Below are positions 36,071 through 45,084 of a DNA stretch of 64,000 bases, piece by piece. Within the stretch, counting starts at the first letter, position 1, and each line of letters opens with the position of its first letter. Under the pieces are notes generated by a model. It ran no database searches. It had not been told where the DNA came from and was given only the letters and a program-made list of their open reading frames with translations. The DNA comes from Paenibacillus peoriae KCTC 3763 (GTDB lineage Bacteria; Bacillota; Bacilli; Paenibacillales; Paenibacillaceae). Position numbers and translations under genes: made by a program. The stretch is from assembly GCF_000236805.1 (NCBI RefSeq), contig NZ_AGFX01000048.1, forward strand, positions 1 through 64,000, given 5' to 3'.

Positions 36071-36973
36071 GTGGGACAAGCTGTTAAAGGTACGATTAGC
36101 ATTGAAGGTCAGGAAATTTCCATCACCAACCCGAATAAACCCCTGTGGCCTGAAGCCGGCGTGACCAAAGCGCTATATCTTCGCAAGCTCGCGGTATTGG
36201 CTCCATTCCTGCTCAAATATTGCCAGCATCGTCTGCTAACCGTCATCCGCTGGCCACATGGCATCCACGGGGATTTTTTTTATCAGAAAAATGCCCCGCG
36301 CCCCCGGCCAGATTTTATTGAAACCACACTGCATGACGGCATTGAATATATTGTGCTTAACAAGCTGCCACAATTGCTATGGCTCGGCAATCAGGCTGCG
36401 CTGGAATTTCACCCCTCCCTGCATCAAGCAGGAAGCCACTTGCCCTGTGAATGGATGATTGATTTGGACCCATCCAGAGAAGTGGAACCACGCATTATGG
36501 AGGCCGCCTCCATCGTTGGTGAAGTGCTGGCTTCGCTTGGTTTGGATTCGGTCCCCAAAACATCCGGAGCCACCGGAGTGCAAATTATCGTCCCGATTCG
36601 TACAGGTGTAACCTTCGACGAGCTCCGCAGCATCGGACTGCTGGTCGGACAGTTTGTGACGGAAAAACACCCGCATCTGTTCACACTGGAACGGTTAAAG
36701 AAGGATCGTGGAACAGCTATCTATTTTGATTATTTGCAGCATTATCAGGGAAAAACGCTGGCTGCTCCCTATACCCCCCGTGCACGCCCTGGTGCTACGG
36801 TATCCACTCCGCTTACATGGGAAGAGGTACGGCGGGATGTATCACCGCTTGACTATCATTTGTTGAATATTGAGGAACGGCTAAATCAGATCGGCGACTT
36901 GATCGGTAAGGTTCCTCCCCAGCCTGTCGAGGATATTCTAAAGCATATGCGCGCCAAGGCTCATCCAACCTGA
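36071..36973 (+). CDS. LigD-type primase-polymerase (stand-alone)
   Basis: 300 residues covering only the archaeo-eukaryotic primase-type polymerase domain of LigD, with a GTG start after GAAGGAG. It has the metal-binding Asp pair in EWMIDLDPS, the SGATGVQIIVPI strand and YFDYLQHYQGKTLAAPYTPRARPGATVSTPL ending. It fills gaps during Ku-dependent end joining, and the ligase domain must be encoded elsewhere. Ku is on the same strand at 26873, separated by the opposite-strand lasso cluster. Confidence 0.92.
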   Translation: MGQAVKGTISIEGQEISITNPNKPLWPEAGVTKALYLRKLAVLAPFLLKYCQHRLLTVIRWPHGIHGDFFYQKNAPRPRPDFIETTLHDGIEYIVLNKLPQLLWLGNQAALEFHPSLHQAGSHLPCEWMIDLDPSREVEPRIMEAASIVGEVLASLGLDSVPKTSGATGVQIIVPIRTGVTFDELRSIGLLVGQFVTEKHPHLFTLERLKKDRGTAIYFDYLQHYQGKTLAAPYTPRARPGATVSTPLTWEEVRRDVSPLDYHLLNIEERLNQIGDLIGKVPPQPVEDILKHMRAKAHPT

Positions 36974-36987
36974 TTTCCACCTATGCA

Positions 36988-37038
36988 AAAAAAGGGGACA
37001 ACCCCCGCAGCCATAACGGCTGAGGAATTGTCCCCTTG
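36988..37038. terminator. Bidirectional terminator between convergent genes
   Basis: AAGGGGACAA and TTGTCCCCTT are perfect 10-base inverted arms, with a nested hairpin (CAGCCataaCGGCTG) inside. The A-run at 36988 gives T-run termination for the minus strand. Confidence 0.8.
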
Positions 37039-37040
37039 AG

Positions 37041-37985
37041 CTAGTGTATTCCCTTTTTCTTAAAGCGTCCGCCCTTCACATCGTGAATGTTACCAATCGC
37101 CACAAAAGCGTGGGGGTCCCAATCTTCAACGATGTTCTTCAGCTTCGCTTCCTCCAGACGAGTGATGACGACGAAAATGACTTTTTTGCTATCGCCTGTA
37201 AAGCCGCCTTCACCTTCCAGGTAGGTTACGCCCCGTCCCAGACGATCTGTCAGAGCATCCCCGATGTCGCGGAATTTTTCACTAATAATCCAGACCGATT
37301 TGGACTGATCCAGACCTTCAATCGTAATATCAATCATTTTCATGGCAATATAATAAGCAATCATGGAATAGAGGGCATTCGGCCAGCCGAATACAAAGCC
37401 TGCGCTTCCCAGAATGAAGATGTTCACGAACAGAACGATCTCACCGACTGAAAAAGGAGTTTTTTCGCTGACGAGAATAGCTACGATCTCTGTTCCATCC
37501 AGCGAGCCGCCGGATCGAATCACAAGACCTACCCCAACGCCGAGAATCACACCGCCAAAGATAGCGCCGAGCAGCGGTTCGCCAGGTGTCAATGCACTTA
37601 CATTGTGAAGTAATGCGGTTCCGATGGACATGACAATAATGCCGAATAATGTAGATAAAGCGAAGGTTTTACCGATTTGTTTGTAGCCGATAACTAGAAA
37701 TGGAAGGTTCAACAGGGTCAGGAAAATACCGAGCGGGTAACCAGTAATCTTGGAGGCCATAATGGAGATACCTGTAACGCCTCCGTCAATGACGCCGTTA
37801 GGAACCAGGAATATTTCCAGGCCCACTGCCATCAGAGCCGCACCAACGACAATCATGGCTGCACGCTGCAACAGGCGTTTTAGTTTGTTCTTAGGATTAG
37901 CTGGAATTTTGCTGATCTTGGTCAACTCTCCGGTCACATCTGTGATCTCAGATAAACTTTGGACTTCCTTGCTCACTACACTCAT
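37041..37985 (-). CDS. YitT family membrane protein
   Basis: 314 residues. Five or so membrane helices (about 40-240) carry NGVIDGGVTGISIMAS and VLGVGVGLVIRSGGSLDGTEI, typical of YitT. A cytosolic DUF2179 domain follows (YLEGEGGFTGDSKKVIFVVITRLE). The N-terminal 40 residues are soluble. Function of the family is unclear, and members are common in spore formers. GGGGGG precedes the ATG. Monocistronic, with its own terminator. Confidence 0.9.
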   Translation of the reverse strand: MSVVSKEVQSLSEITDVTGELTKISKIPANPKNKLKRLLQRAAMIVVGAALMAVGLEIFLVPNGVIDGGVTGISIMASKITGYPLGIFLTLLNLPFLVIGYKQIGKTFALSTLFGIIVMSIGTALLHNVSALTPGEPLLGAIFGGVILGVGVGLVIRSGGSLDGTEIVAILVSEKTPFSVGEIVLFVNIFILGSAGFVFGWPNALYSMIAYYIAMKMIDITIEGLDQSKSVWIISEKFRDIGDALTDRLGRGVTYLEGEGGFTGDSKKVIFVVITRLEEAKLKNIVEDWDPHAFVAIGNIHDVKGGRFKKKGIH

Positions 37986-38177
37986 ATATAAATCCCCCCG
38001 TTACAGTATGATATATTGGACAAAAAAAGGGCTGCTATCCGCAGTTCCCTCTTCTTTACCGCGCTATTTATATAAATAGTATATCACAAAACTGTGATTT
38101 CGCGCAAAAAAGTTAGTAAAAAGCACATAAATCTCAATAAAGCGGGATTATATTGATAAAAACGGCGAAAACCGCCT

Positions 38178-39608
38178 TTAAAGGAGTGGAGAGAGCATGC
38201 GAGTTAGAATTTCAGCTGTTTTCTGCGTTCGCGACCGTCTGCGGAATACGTTTAAATCTATGCGCGAGGAGTTGGAAATGTCCTCTTCAAAGTCGGTCGA
38301 AAGGCGTTCCAGCGCTGAACGCGCAAAGAGTACAGCAGTCAGCTCAAAATTGTAGAAAAAGCTGCGCATGTCTATATTCGCGGTCCCTACTGAGCCGAGC
38401 AAGTCATCCACAATCACCACTTTGGCGTGAATAAAGCCTTTTTGATATTGGTAGAACTCCACCCCCGCCTCCAGCAATTCCTGCACATAGGACAGAGACG
38501 CCAGATGAACCAGCTTGGAGTCGGATTGACATGGAATGATGATTTTCACATCCACATCGCTAACTGCGGCCAGCTTAAGCGCCTCATAGATCGCCGGATC
38601 AGGAATAAAATACGGTGTCGTAATCCAGATTCGCTGCTTGGCAACCGACAGCGCCCCGAAGCACATTTCCTGAATCGTATCCCATACCTGATCGGGACCG
38701 CTGCTCAAAATCTGTACCTCCTCGTCCCCTGAACAGGTATGCGGCGGGAACAGATTCGCATCCATCAGCCGCTCGCCCGAGGCCAGCTTCCAGTCACTCA
38801 GAAACGCATTTTGCAGAAAATAGACGCTATCCCCCTCAATCTGCAAATGCGTATCCCTCCAAAATCCCACTTTTGAATATTTCCCGAGGTAATCGTCGCC
38901 TACATTGATTCCTCCCACAAATCCGATCATGCCATCCACTACCACGATTTTACGGTGATTTCGGTAGTTGATCCGGCGATCCAGCGTGGCAAAAAACGGA
39001 GGCAAAAAATAATGAAATTCCACTCCTGCCTCGTCACAGACGCGAATAAAAGAATAGGGCAAATTGTAGCTTCCCACGCCGTCCACCACAAATCGCACTT
39101 TAACTCCCTCACGTGCCTTGCGGATCATGACCTCCTGAAACTTTCTTCCGATTTCGTCCGCCCGAAATATGTAAAATTCCACATGAATATGATGCTGCGC
39201 CTGCTCCATCGCGGTCAGCATCGCTTCAAAGGTCTCTTCTCCGTTGGTCAGGACTCGCGTGCGATTGCATCCAGTCAACGGATTTTCAGACATGCGAATT
39301 AACTGGTTAAACAGACGCTCCTGATGCCCGAAATGGGGATTGTGCATTTGTTCCACCTGCTCAATCACCCTCGATTGAGCCCACAGACGCTCTTTGAATT
39401 CACGAAACAGCTGCGATCCCCCTTTTCGAATCATTTTGCGCTTCTTATAGTCCTGTGCTACAAAGTAGTACACGACAAAGCCAACGAGCGGAAAGCAGAA
39501 CAAAATGAATAGCCAGGCTACTGCTTTGGACGGCTTGCGGAATTCAAAGAGCAGGATTGTCCCGGTCTGAAAAATAAAAACGATTAAAACCAACAGCAAC
39601 CACAGCAT
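38178..39608 (-). CDS. cls: Cardiolipin synthase (ClsA type)
   Basis: 476 residues from ATG 39608 (AAGGAGG upstream). Two N-terminal membrane helices (to about 60) precede two phospholipase D motifs, NHRKIVVVDGMIGFVGGIN and HAKVVIVDDLLGSVGTANID, whose His-Lys-Asp residues are intact. It joins two phosphatidylglycerol molecules to make cardiolipin and glycerol in the membrane. A small hairpin at its stop codon (GGCG/CGCC then T-run) may terminate it. Confidence 0.95.
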   Translation of the reverse strand: MLWLLLVLIVFIFQTGTILLFEFRKPSKAVAWLFILFCFPLVGFVVYYFVAQDYKKRKMIRKGGSQLFREFKERLWAQSRVIEQVEQMHNPHFGHQERLFNQLIRMSENPLTGCNRTRVLTNGEETFEAMLTAMEQAQHHIHVEFYIFRADEIGRKFQEVMIRKAREGVKVRFVVDGVGSYNLPYSFIRVCDEAGVEFHYFLPPFFATLDRRINYRNHRKIVVVDGMIGFVGGINVGDDYLGKYSKVGFWRDTHLQIEGDSVYFLQNAFLSDWKLASGERLMDANLFPPHTCSGDEEVQILSSGPDQVWDTIQEMCFGALSVAKQRIWITTPYFIPDPAIYEALKLAAVSDVDVKIIIPCQSDSKLVHLASLSYVQELLEAGVEFYQYQKGFIHAKVVIVDDLLGSVGTANIDMRSFFYNFELTAVLFARSALERLSTDFEEDISNSSRIDLNVFRRRSRTQKTAEILTRMLSPLL

Positions 39609-39731
39609 GTCCAAGCCTCCTTGTATTCTACGTTTTATACCAAGCTCTCCAATTTTTTTGACATGTTTGCCCCTTTAGCTGAATAGATAGTAACCAAGCA
39701 CTATAGGAGCGATGTCCAGAAAGGAGCGATT

Positions 39732-40763
39732 ATGAAAAAAGGAAGCCTAAATCGCCGGATGACCTTACTTGTCATTCGGGATGCACAGCAACCGCCCAAG
39801 CAGCTGCAATGCTCTACAGCCGCTGTCATTCTCGTCCCGACTCTTGTGATCGCGTCTATCTCTACACTCGTAATCGGGCTGCAAATCCGTTCTTCCCATA
39901 TTATCTCCCAAATGGAAACGAATCTTGCTGTCCAGAGTTTGCAGATGGAGGTTACAGTAGCAGACAAGAATGCAGCCATCGGACGGCTACGAAGCGAGGT
40001 CATGGAGCTGACGAATCAAGCGACCAGTATTCGTGAGCGCCTCCAGCGCATAACGGAACTGGAGCAGCAAATGCAGCAATTTATTCGTAAACACGGAAAT
40101 TCCTCTAGCGCAAGCAGCAATAAATCAACCATAACTCCGCTCTCCTGGGATGCCTCTGGCCATACCGGGGGTGAGTTCATTGCAGTTCACGAAAATACAG
40201 TCCTGCTGGCTCGCCAGGCTATGGATGATTTTCAAGAGATCGAATCCCTGCTGGACACGGTGGAACGCACGGTTCCCCGCTCTATTCAGCAGGCGAATGC
40301 CGTACAACAGAATCTGGAGCGTAAACAAGCTGCGCAACTGCTTCAGACCCGCAGGCTGGCTCTTGCCGAGCAAGGGAAGCCCTCCATTTGGCCTGTAGGC
40401 TCACGCCGAATGTCCTCCAGCTTCGGCTATCGCAGCGATCCGTTTACGGGCAAATCGGCTTTCCATTCAGGCGTGGACATCGCCGGACAAACGGGAGATC
40501 CCGTCTATGCGGCGGGGGCAGGCACCGTACTGGAGGCTAATTCCAGCGGAGCCCGCGGCAAGTGCATTATCATCCAGCATCCTGACGGATTCCAGAGCTG
40601 GTATATGCACCTGAGCGGGATGCAGGTGGCTCCGGGAGATCATGTCCAAAAAGGACAGACCATCGGCCTGCTGGGAAGCACCGGAAGAAGCACGGGACCT
40701 CATCTTCATTTTCAGATCGTCAAGCATAACCAGCCTGTCGATCCATTACTGTATGTACAATGA
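39732..40763 (+). CDS. M23 family peptidoglycan endopeptidase
   Basis: 343 residues. A single membrane anchor (about 27-52) is followed by a coiled coil (about 60-120 and 150-205) and a C-terminal LytM/M23 zinc peptidase domain (about 218-340). Zinc ligands lie in FHSGVDIAG, and the HLHFQI motif is intact. It is expected to cut cross-bridges in peptidoglycan. It overlaps the bactofilin frame; the pair is a known functional association in cell-shape control. Confidence 0.92.
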   Translation: MKKGSLNRRMTLLVIRDAQQPPKQLQCSTAAVILVPTLVIASISTLVIGLQIRSSHIISQMETNLAVQSLQMEVTVADKNAAIGRLRSEVMELTNQATSIRERLQRITELEQQMQQFIRKHGNSSSASSNKSTITPLSWDASGHTGGEFIAVHENTVLLARQAMDDFQEIESLLDTVERTVPRSIQQANAVQQNLERKQAAQLLQTRRLALAEQGKPSIWPVGSRRMSSSFGYRSDPFTGKSAFHSGVDIAGQTGDPVYAAGAGTVLEANSSGARGKCIIIQHPDGFQSWYMHLSGMQVAPGDHVQKGQTIGLLGSTGRSTGPHLHFQIVKHNQPVDPLLYVQ

Positions 40764-40807
40764 GGATTTTGCAAAATCCTGACAATAAAAGATTGGGGGA
40801 AACCATC

Positions 40808-41281
40808 ATGTTCAAGGAATCGAAAAGAAAGCTCTCCGCACCAGTAACAGATACGCTGCTAGCTAACGGCACCAACTTTGAAGGAACTGTTGAGGCTGAG
40901 GCCAATATTCGGATTGACGGCCATTTTCAAGGTGATATCCGCAGCACTCATACCGTCATCATTGGAGAAACCGCGGTTGTGCGTTCAGACATCATTGCAC
41001 GGGACGTTGTTCTTGCCGGTAAGGTATTCGGCAGCATCACCACAGAGGGACGGCTGACCATTACGCCGACAGGCGAGCTGTACGGGAATACAGCAGCAGC
41101 CGCATTAATCATTTCAGAAGGCGGCGTACTGGAAGGCACAAGCCAAATGATCCGCACGAAGGATGCTGAGCCGTTGACCCAGGCGAACGCTTCGAACGAC
41201 GAATCCTTTACCCGTTCCGACACCTATCCCGACAATAGTAAAGAAAACAGCCAAGCCCCCCTGCAACCAGAAGCGGGATAA
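40808..41281 (+). CDS. Bactofilin
   Basis: 157 residues from ATG 40808 (GGGGGA upstream). The beta-helix bactofilin domain runs from about 15 to 115 (GTNFEGTVEAEANIRIDGHFQGDI, then GSITTEGRLTITPTGEL) with flexible ends. Bactofilins polymerise without nucleotide and localise cell-wall enzymes. It lies 44 bases after the M23 peptidase stop, so the two are one operon. Confidence 0.92.
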   Translation: MFKESKRKLSAPVTDTLLANGTNFEGTVEAEANIRIDGHFQGDIRSTHTVIIGETAVVRSDIIARDVVLAGKVFGSITTEGRLTITPTGELYGNTAAAALIISEGGVLEGTSQMIRTKDAEPLTQANASNDESFTRSDTYPDNSKENSQAPLQPEAG

Positions 41282-41294
41282 CAGCGGGCTGACA

Positions 41295-41495
41295 TTATTC
41301 CATTATATCCTCCACTCTGCACTTCACAAATAAATGGTATACCTTGCGTATGACGATTTTGGCGCACATATACAGCAGAATCACCAGACTTTTAATGAGC
41401 TTCGGCGCATTTTCAAATAAATTGGCTACCTGATCCCGCAGCGTAGGCCACACCCCCATAAGAAAATAAACAGCAGCATGGCAATGATTAAACAC
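41295..41495 (-). CDS. Possible small membrane-associated protein, up to 66 aa
   Basis: The frame encodes a hydrophobic segment (LIKSLVILLYMCAKIVI) and a charged end. No ribosome site supports either the GTG at 41495 or the internal ATG. It lies antisense-convergent to bactofilin with 13 bases between stops. Weakly supported. Confidence 0.3.
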   Translation of the reverse strand: MFNHCHAAVYFLMGVWPTLRDQVANLFENAPKLIKSLVILLYMCAKIVIRKVYHLFVKCRVEDIME

Positions 41496-41553
41496 AAATC
41501 GTCCCTACTGACTGATTCTTGCTGAAAATAGATTAAATAGCGTTAACATAGAA

Positions 41554-41592
41554 AAAAGGACGTCCAAATGGCAGGCATTTGAACGTCCTTTT
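41554..41592. terminator. Bidirectional terminator
   Basis: AAAAGGACGT-CAAATG (41554-41570) and CATTTG-ACGTCCTTTT (41576-41592) pair over about 17 bases with one unpaired base. A and T runs on both sides allow use in both directions. Confidence 0.85.
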
Positions 41593-41655
41593 GTGATTTT
41601 AGCAATTTGCGAAAATTCTGATGCTATGAAAATCAGGCTGTGCAAGAGACTCGGA

Positions 41656-42438
41656 TTAGGTTGCAACATCCCGCTTTACGAAAACGATCCAGGCAATGGC
41701 TATAAACACCACATAATAAGCGGCCAGCACGGTTAGGGAAAAGGTAAGATCAGAGCTTACAGTTCCCGGCGGCATGTCAAGATATTTCTTCAGATCCATA
41801 TGTGTAAAAAGTACGTATTTGGTCCATGCAAAACGATCCGTATTAAACAAGCCAATAGTATTATAGACAAATTTGGTGAACATCATGAACAGCGACAGTC
41901 CAATTGCCAAGGCGCTGGAACGAAAAACAGCGGACAGCATAAAAGCAAAGGCCATCGTCACGAATAAGGCGATATAGCTATACAAGAAATTCAGCGTTAC
42001 GTAAGATATCGGATCACTGAACAGCGGCACAGAACCCGCTGGTGCATCCTTGGATAACATCATCCAAGAGGACACCGTAACCATCAGGATCAAAATGATC
42101 GTTCCGAGCAAACTGAACAAAATAACGGATATATACTTGGACAACAGAATTTTGCTGCGAGTCCAAGGCCGGATGAGCAGCAGCTTAATCGTTCCCCAAG
42201 TAAATTCACCTGCCACCGAATCAGCGGCAACAATGACCGTAAACGTCGTATTGAGGAAAAATGTAAACATTGTCGTCAACGCAATCCCATCCCACACACT
42301 GACCTGATCGGAAATCAGGGAAACTAGCATCGGAATCACAGCAGTGATGACCGCCAGCAGCCCCAGCATAATCCATGTGCGGACACGCAGGTAAATTTTC
42401 AGATTTTCGTTATGTACCAGCTTAAAGAAATCAGCCAA
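41656..42438 (-). CDS. ABC-2 type transporter permease
   Basis: 260 residues with six membrane helices and no soluble domain, starting LADFFKLVHNENLKIYLRVRTW. It is an ABC-2 family permease, the type paired with single NatA-like ATPases for export or stress response; the substrate is unknown. TTG start after GGGAGGCGG, overlapping the ATPase gene by 8 bases. Confidence 0.88.
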   Translation of the reverse strand: MADFFKLVHNENLKIYLRVRTWIMLGLLAVITAVIPMLVSLISDQVSVWDGIALTTMFTFFLNTTFTVIVAADSVAGEFTWGTIKLLLIRPWTRSKILLSKYISVILFSLLGTIILILMVTVSSWMMLSKDAPAGSVPLFSDPISYVTLNFLYSYIALFVTMAFAFMLSAVFRSSALAIGLSLFMMFTKFVYNTIGLFNTDRFAWTKYVLFTHMDLKKYLDMPPGTVSSDLTFSLTVLAAYYVVFIAIAWIVFVKRDVAT

Positions 42439-43351
42439 TGGACCCGCCTCCCGTCATCTCTAAAAATTGATCTTCCAGCGTACGGGCAATCGGGCGAATC
42501 GCATATACTTTGACTCCGTTGGCAGCCAGCAGGCTGTTCATCTCTGCGATCTGTTCCCGCTCCAGGTGAAGCAGCAGTTGATTGCCCTCGACGCGCCCTG
42601 CTCCGGCAAGCGCATAAGCTTGCTCGGCATCATTGACCTCAAAAGCAATTTCCACCGTCTGTACTTCTCCCGCCGTATTCTTCAGCTGCTTGATATCAAC
42701 CAGCCGTCCGCTTTGAATAATGGCTACACGGTCACACATCAGCTCCATTTCGGACAACAAATGACTCGATACGAATACGGTAATTCCCTCGGTACGGCTC
42801 AATTGACGCAAATAATCCCGCAGTTCGCGAATACCCTGCGGGTCCAGACCATTGGTCGGCTCGTCCAGCACGAGCAGCTTCGGTCGATGCAAAATCGCCT
42901 GGGCTACCCCTAGTCGCTGCCGCATCCCGAGCGAGTAGGTTTTGACCTTATCGTGAATCCGGTTTTCGAGCCCTACCAGGTGTATCGCCTCATCCACACG
43001 CTTCTGGGTCACCCCCGGAGACATTCGTGCAAAATGCTGCAAATTTTGATAGCCTGTCAAAAACTTGTACATCTCCGGATTTTCAACAATCGCACCGACG
43101 TGAGAAATAGCCTTTTCAAAATCCGTACTCATGCTATCTCCACAAATATGAATATCGCCCTTGCTTATGGATATCAGGCCAACCATCATGCGGATCGTGG
43201 TCGTTTTTCCCGCACCGTTGGGTCCGAGGAAACCAAATACCTGTCCTGCCGGAACCTCCAGCGTCAGATCGTCCACAATCGCTTTCGAGGAGATGATTTT
43301 ACTCACACCCTCCATACGTATGACGGGAACCTGTCCTGTCGCTTGCTGCAT
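42431..43351 (-). CDS. ABC transporter ATPase (partner of the ABC-2 permease)
   Basis: 306 residues from ATG 43351, with AAGGAG upstream; a 17-codon upstream extension has no ribosome site. Walker A GPNGAGKTTTIRM, signature YSLGMRQRLGVAQA, Walker B LLVLDEPTNGLDPQG and switch His in VSSHLLSEME are present. The C-terminal 80 residues form the usual regulatory extension. It energises the permease encoded next. Confidence 0.93.
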   Translation of the reverse strand: MQQATGQVPVIRMEGVSKIISSKAIVDDLTLEVPAGQVFGFLGPNGAGKTTTIRMMVGLISISKGDIHICGDSMSTDFEKAISHVGAIVENPEMYKFLTGYQNLQHFARMSPGVTQKRVDEAIHLVGLENRIHDKVKTYSLGMRQRLGVAQAILHRPKLLVLDEPTNGLDPQGIRELRDYLRQLSRTEGITVFVSSHLLSEMELMCDRVAIIQSGRLVDIKQLKNTAGEVQTVEIAFEVNDAEQAYALAGAGRVEGNQLLLHLEREQIAEMNSLLAANGVKVYAIRPIARTLEDQFLEMTGGGSIG

Positions 43352-43471
43352 GCCATGAAACTCCTTCCATCCGGAGTGAAACCCAACCCTTTTACTGTTC
43401 ATTTCCGGTTTTGGAAGTATTATACCATATTTATCCTTTCAGAAGCACCTTTCGGGAACACCTCGTCACGT

Positions 43472-43942
43472 CTATTCCTTTTCCTTGTATATCCAAAGCA
43501 CCCGCCACTCCTCACCTTCCTGCGTCACATAACAGGGCTGTACAATATCAAAAGTGCCGAATCGGGTCTTGTAATGCTGGGTGACCTTAATACGATAGGC
43601 CTTTCCTACCTCTTCTCCATCCTGATCTGTACGTATATCATATTCAGTCTGCGGCTCCCCCAGCTCGAACGTGAACGTATCTGTCCCCATATCCTGCATA
43701 AAAACGTGCGCACGCTGCTGTACATACGTAGACTTCTCGAATTTTTTCTTCATTTGTGAATGAAAAAGCTCCCATGAGCCGCCGAAATTTCCCGATTGCT
43801 CCATGGTGTAAAATTCGTTCAGCACTTTTACCGCTTGATTATCCTCCCCCGTAGACATGACTCCGCGCAGTCCCAGCCACAACAGCCATAACAATCCACA
43901 TACCAATGCAAAATACAACAGCCTGCGAATGAACATGAGCAT
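43472..43942 (-). CDS. Membrane-anchored protein of unknown function, 156 aa
   Basis: One N-terminal membrane helix (RRLLYFALVCGLLWLLWLGL) precedes an extracytoplasmic domain of about 115 residues (VLNEFYTMEQSGNFGGSWEL ... VLWIYKEKE), possibly an NTF2-like fold. No family assigned. ATG 43942 has GAAGGAG ahead of it; a longer frame to 43972 is less likely. It lies downstream of the LCP gene on the same strand. Confidence 0.7.
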   Translation of the reverse strand: MLMFIRRLLYFALVCGLLWLLWLGLRGVMSTGEDNQAVKVLNEFYTMEQSGNFGGSWELFHSQMKKKFEKSTYVQQRAHVFMQDMGTDTFTFELGEPQTEYDIRTDQDGEEVGKAYRIKVTQHYKTRFGTFDIVQPCYVTQEGEEWRVLWIYKEKE

Positions 43943-44089
43943 TGAAGCTGCTCTCCTTCTAAATAGCACCAATTGCCCCTCCCTCTGCTGGACGATCTAC
44001 TGGATACTCTACAGATGTATGTGAGACAAGATGAGTTTAGAAGAAAGTAACGGGTCCGATCCTTCAAGTGCACCCGTCTTGCATTTTGC

Positions 44090-45070
44090 TTAATTAGGCG
44101 ATACAGCCGTGGTGAGCAGATGCTTTTCCAGAAATTCATGAATACGCTGACGCTCCTGATCATCCACGATATAATAATACACTCCGTTGATTTTACGCCC
44201 TTGCCCCTTTAGCTCAACCGCATCTGTCTGCTTGAGAGACGGGCCGATCCGGGTCAGAAAGGTTGTCATATCGTCAAAGGTCATATCCGTGCGAATTTGC
44301 TCCCCCGCTGCCTCCAGGATCGGTTTTGCCCTGAGCAGCCCTTCCTTGCTAGCTGACTGTGCAAAAATCTGCTTGAGCAGCTCGCGCTGGCGGGCGTTCC
44401 TCCCGAGATCCCCACGCGGATCATCAAAACGCATACGAGCATAGGCCAACGCCTCTGTTCCATTCAATGTCAGATTCCCCTGTGCAAAATGATGGCCCTC
44501 ATACTGAAAATCAAGTGGATTGTTAACCGTGACTCCCCCTACCAGATCAACCATTTTAGCAAACCCTTCCATGTTCATCTGTACATAATAATCTATCGGA
44601 TAGTTCAAAAAATGCTCTACCGTACGGATCGACATATCCACTCCACCAAAAGCAAAAGCGTGATTGATTTTGTCCTCACGCCCCCTGCCGATCAGCTCTG
44701 TTCGCGTATCACGCGGAATGTTGAACATCAGCATAGAGCCTGCCGCCGGATTTACGGACAGAACGATCATCGTATCCGAACGGCCCGAATCATGAGGACG
44801 CTGATCTACGCCCAGCACCAGCACGGTGAACGGCTTGAACTGGGAAATGGCTGCAGGATTGGGTGCACTTGATCCGGTGACTGCACCTGCTGATCGTCCT
44901 GCGCCGCCTGTCGCAACAGCAGAGACCACCCCGGGCTGTACAATGCTGCGCGGATGATACATCGCATTGGCTGCCGTTTTAAAGGAATGGTACATATAAG
45001 CGGTGTAGGCAGCAGCACCCACGAGCAGCAACGCCGCAGCACCCAATGTTATTTTCAGCCATCGTTTCAT
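44090..45070 (-). CDS. LytR-CpsA-Psr (LCP) glycopolymer transferase
   Basis: 326 residues. A membrane helix (about 8-28) is followed by an extracellular LCP domain with VLVLGVDQRPHDSGRSDTMIV, the Arg-rich pocket FNIPRDTRTEL and YARMRFDDPRGDLGRNARQRELL. LCP enzymes move undecaprenyl-linked polymers onto peptidoglycan. Its position behind UDP-glucose dehydrogenase suggests it attaches the EPS or a wall glycopolymer made by this locus. AGAGGAGG precedes the ATG. Confidence 0.93.
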   Translation of the reverse strand: MKRWLKITLGAAALLLVGAAAYTAYMYHSFKTAANAMYHPRSIVQPGVVSAVATGGAGRSAGAVTGSSAPNPAAISQFKPFTVLVLGVDQRPHDSGRSDTMIVLSVNPAAGSMLMFNIPRDTRTELIGRGREDKINHAFAFGGVDMSIRTVEHFLNYPIDYYVQMNMEGFAKMVDLVGGVTVNNPLDFQYEGHHFAQGNLTLNGTEALAYARMRFDDPRGDLGRNARQRELLKQIFAQSASKEGLLRAKPILEAAGEQIRTDMTFDDMTTFLTRIGPSLKQTDAVELKGQGRKINGVYYYIVDDQERQRIHEFLEKHLLTTAVSPN

Positions 45071-45084
45071 ACGGAGCCTCCTCT

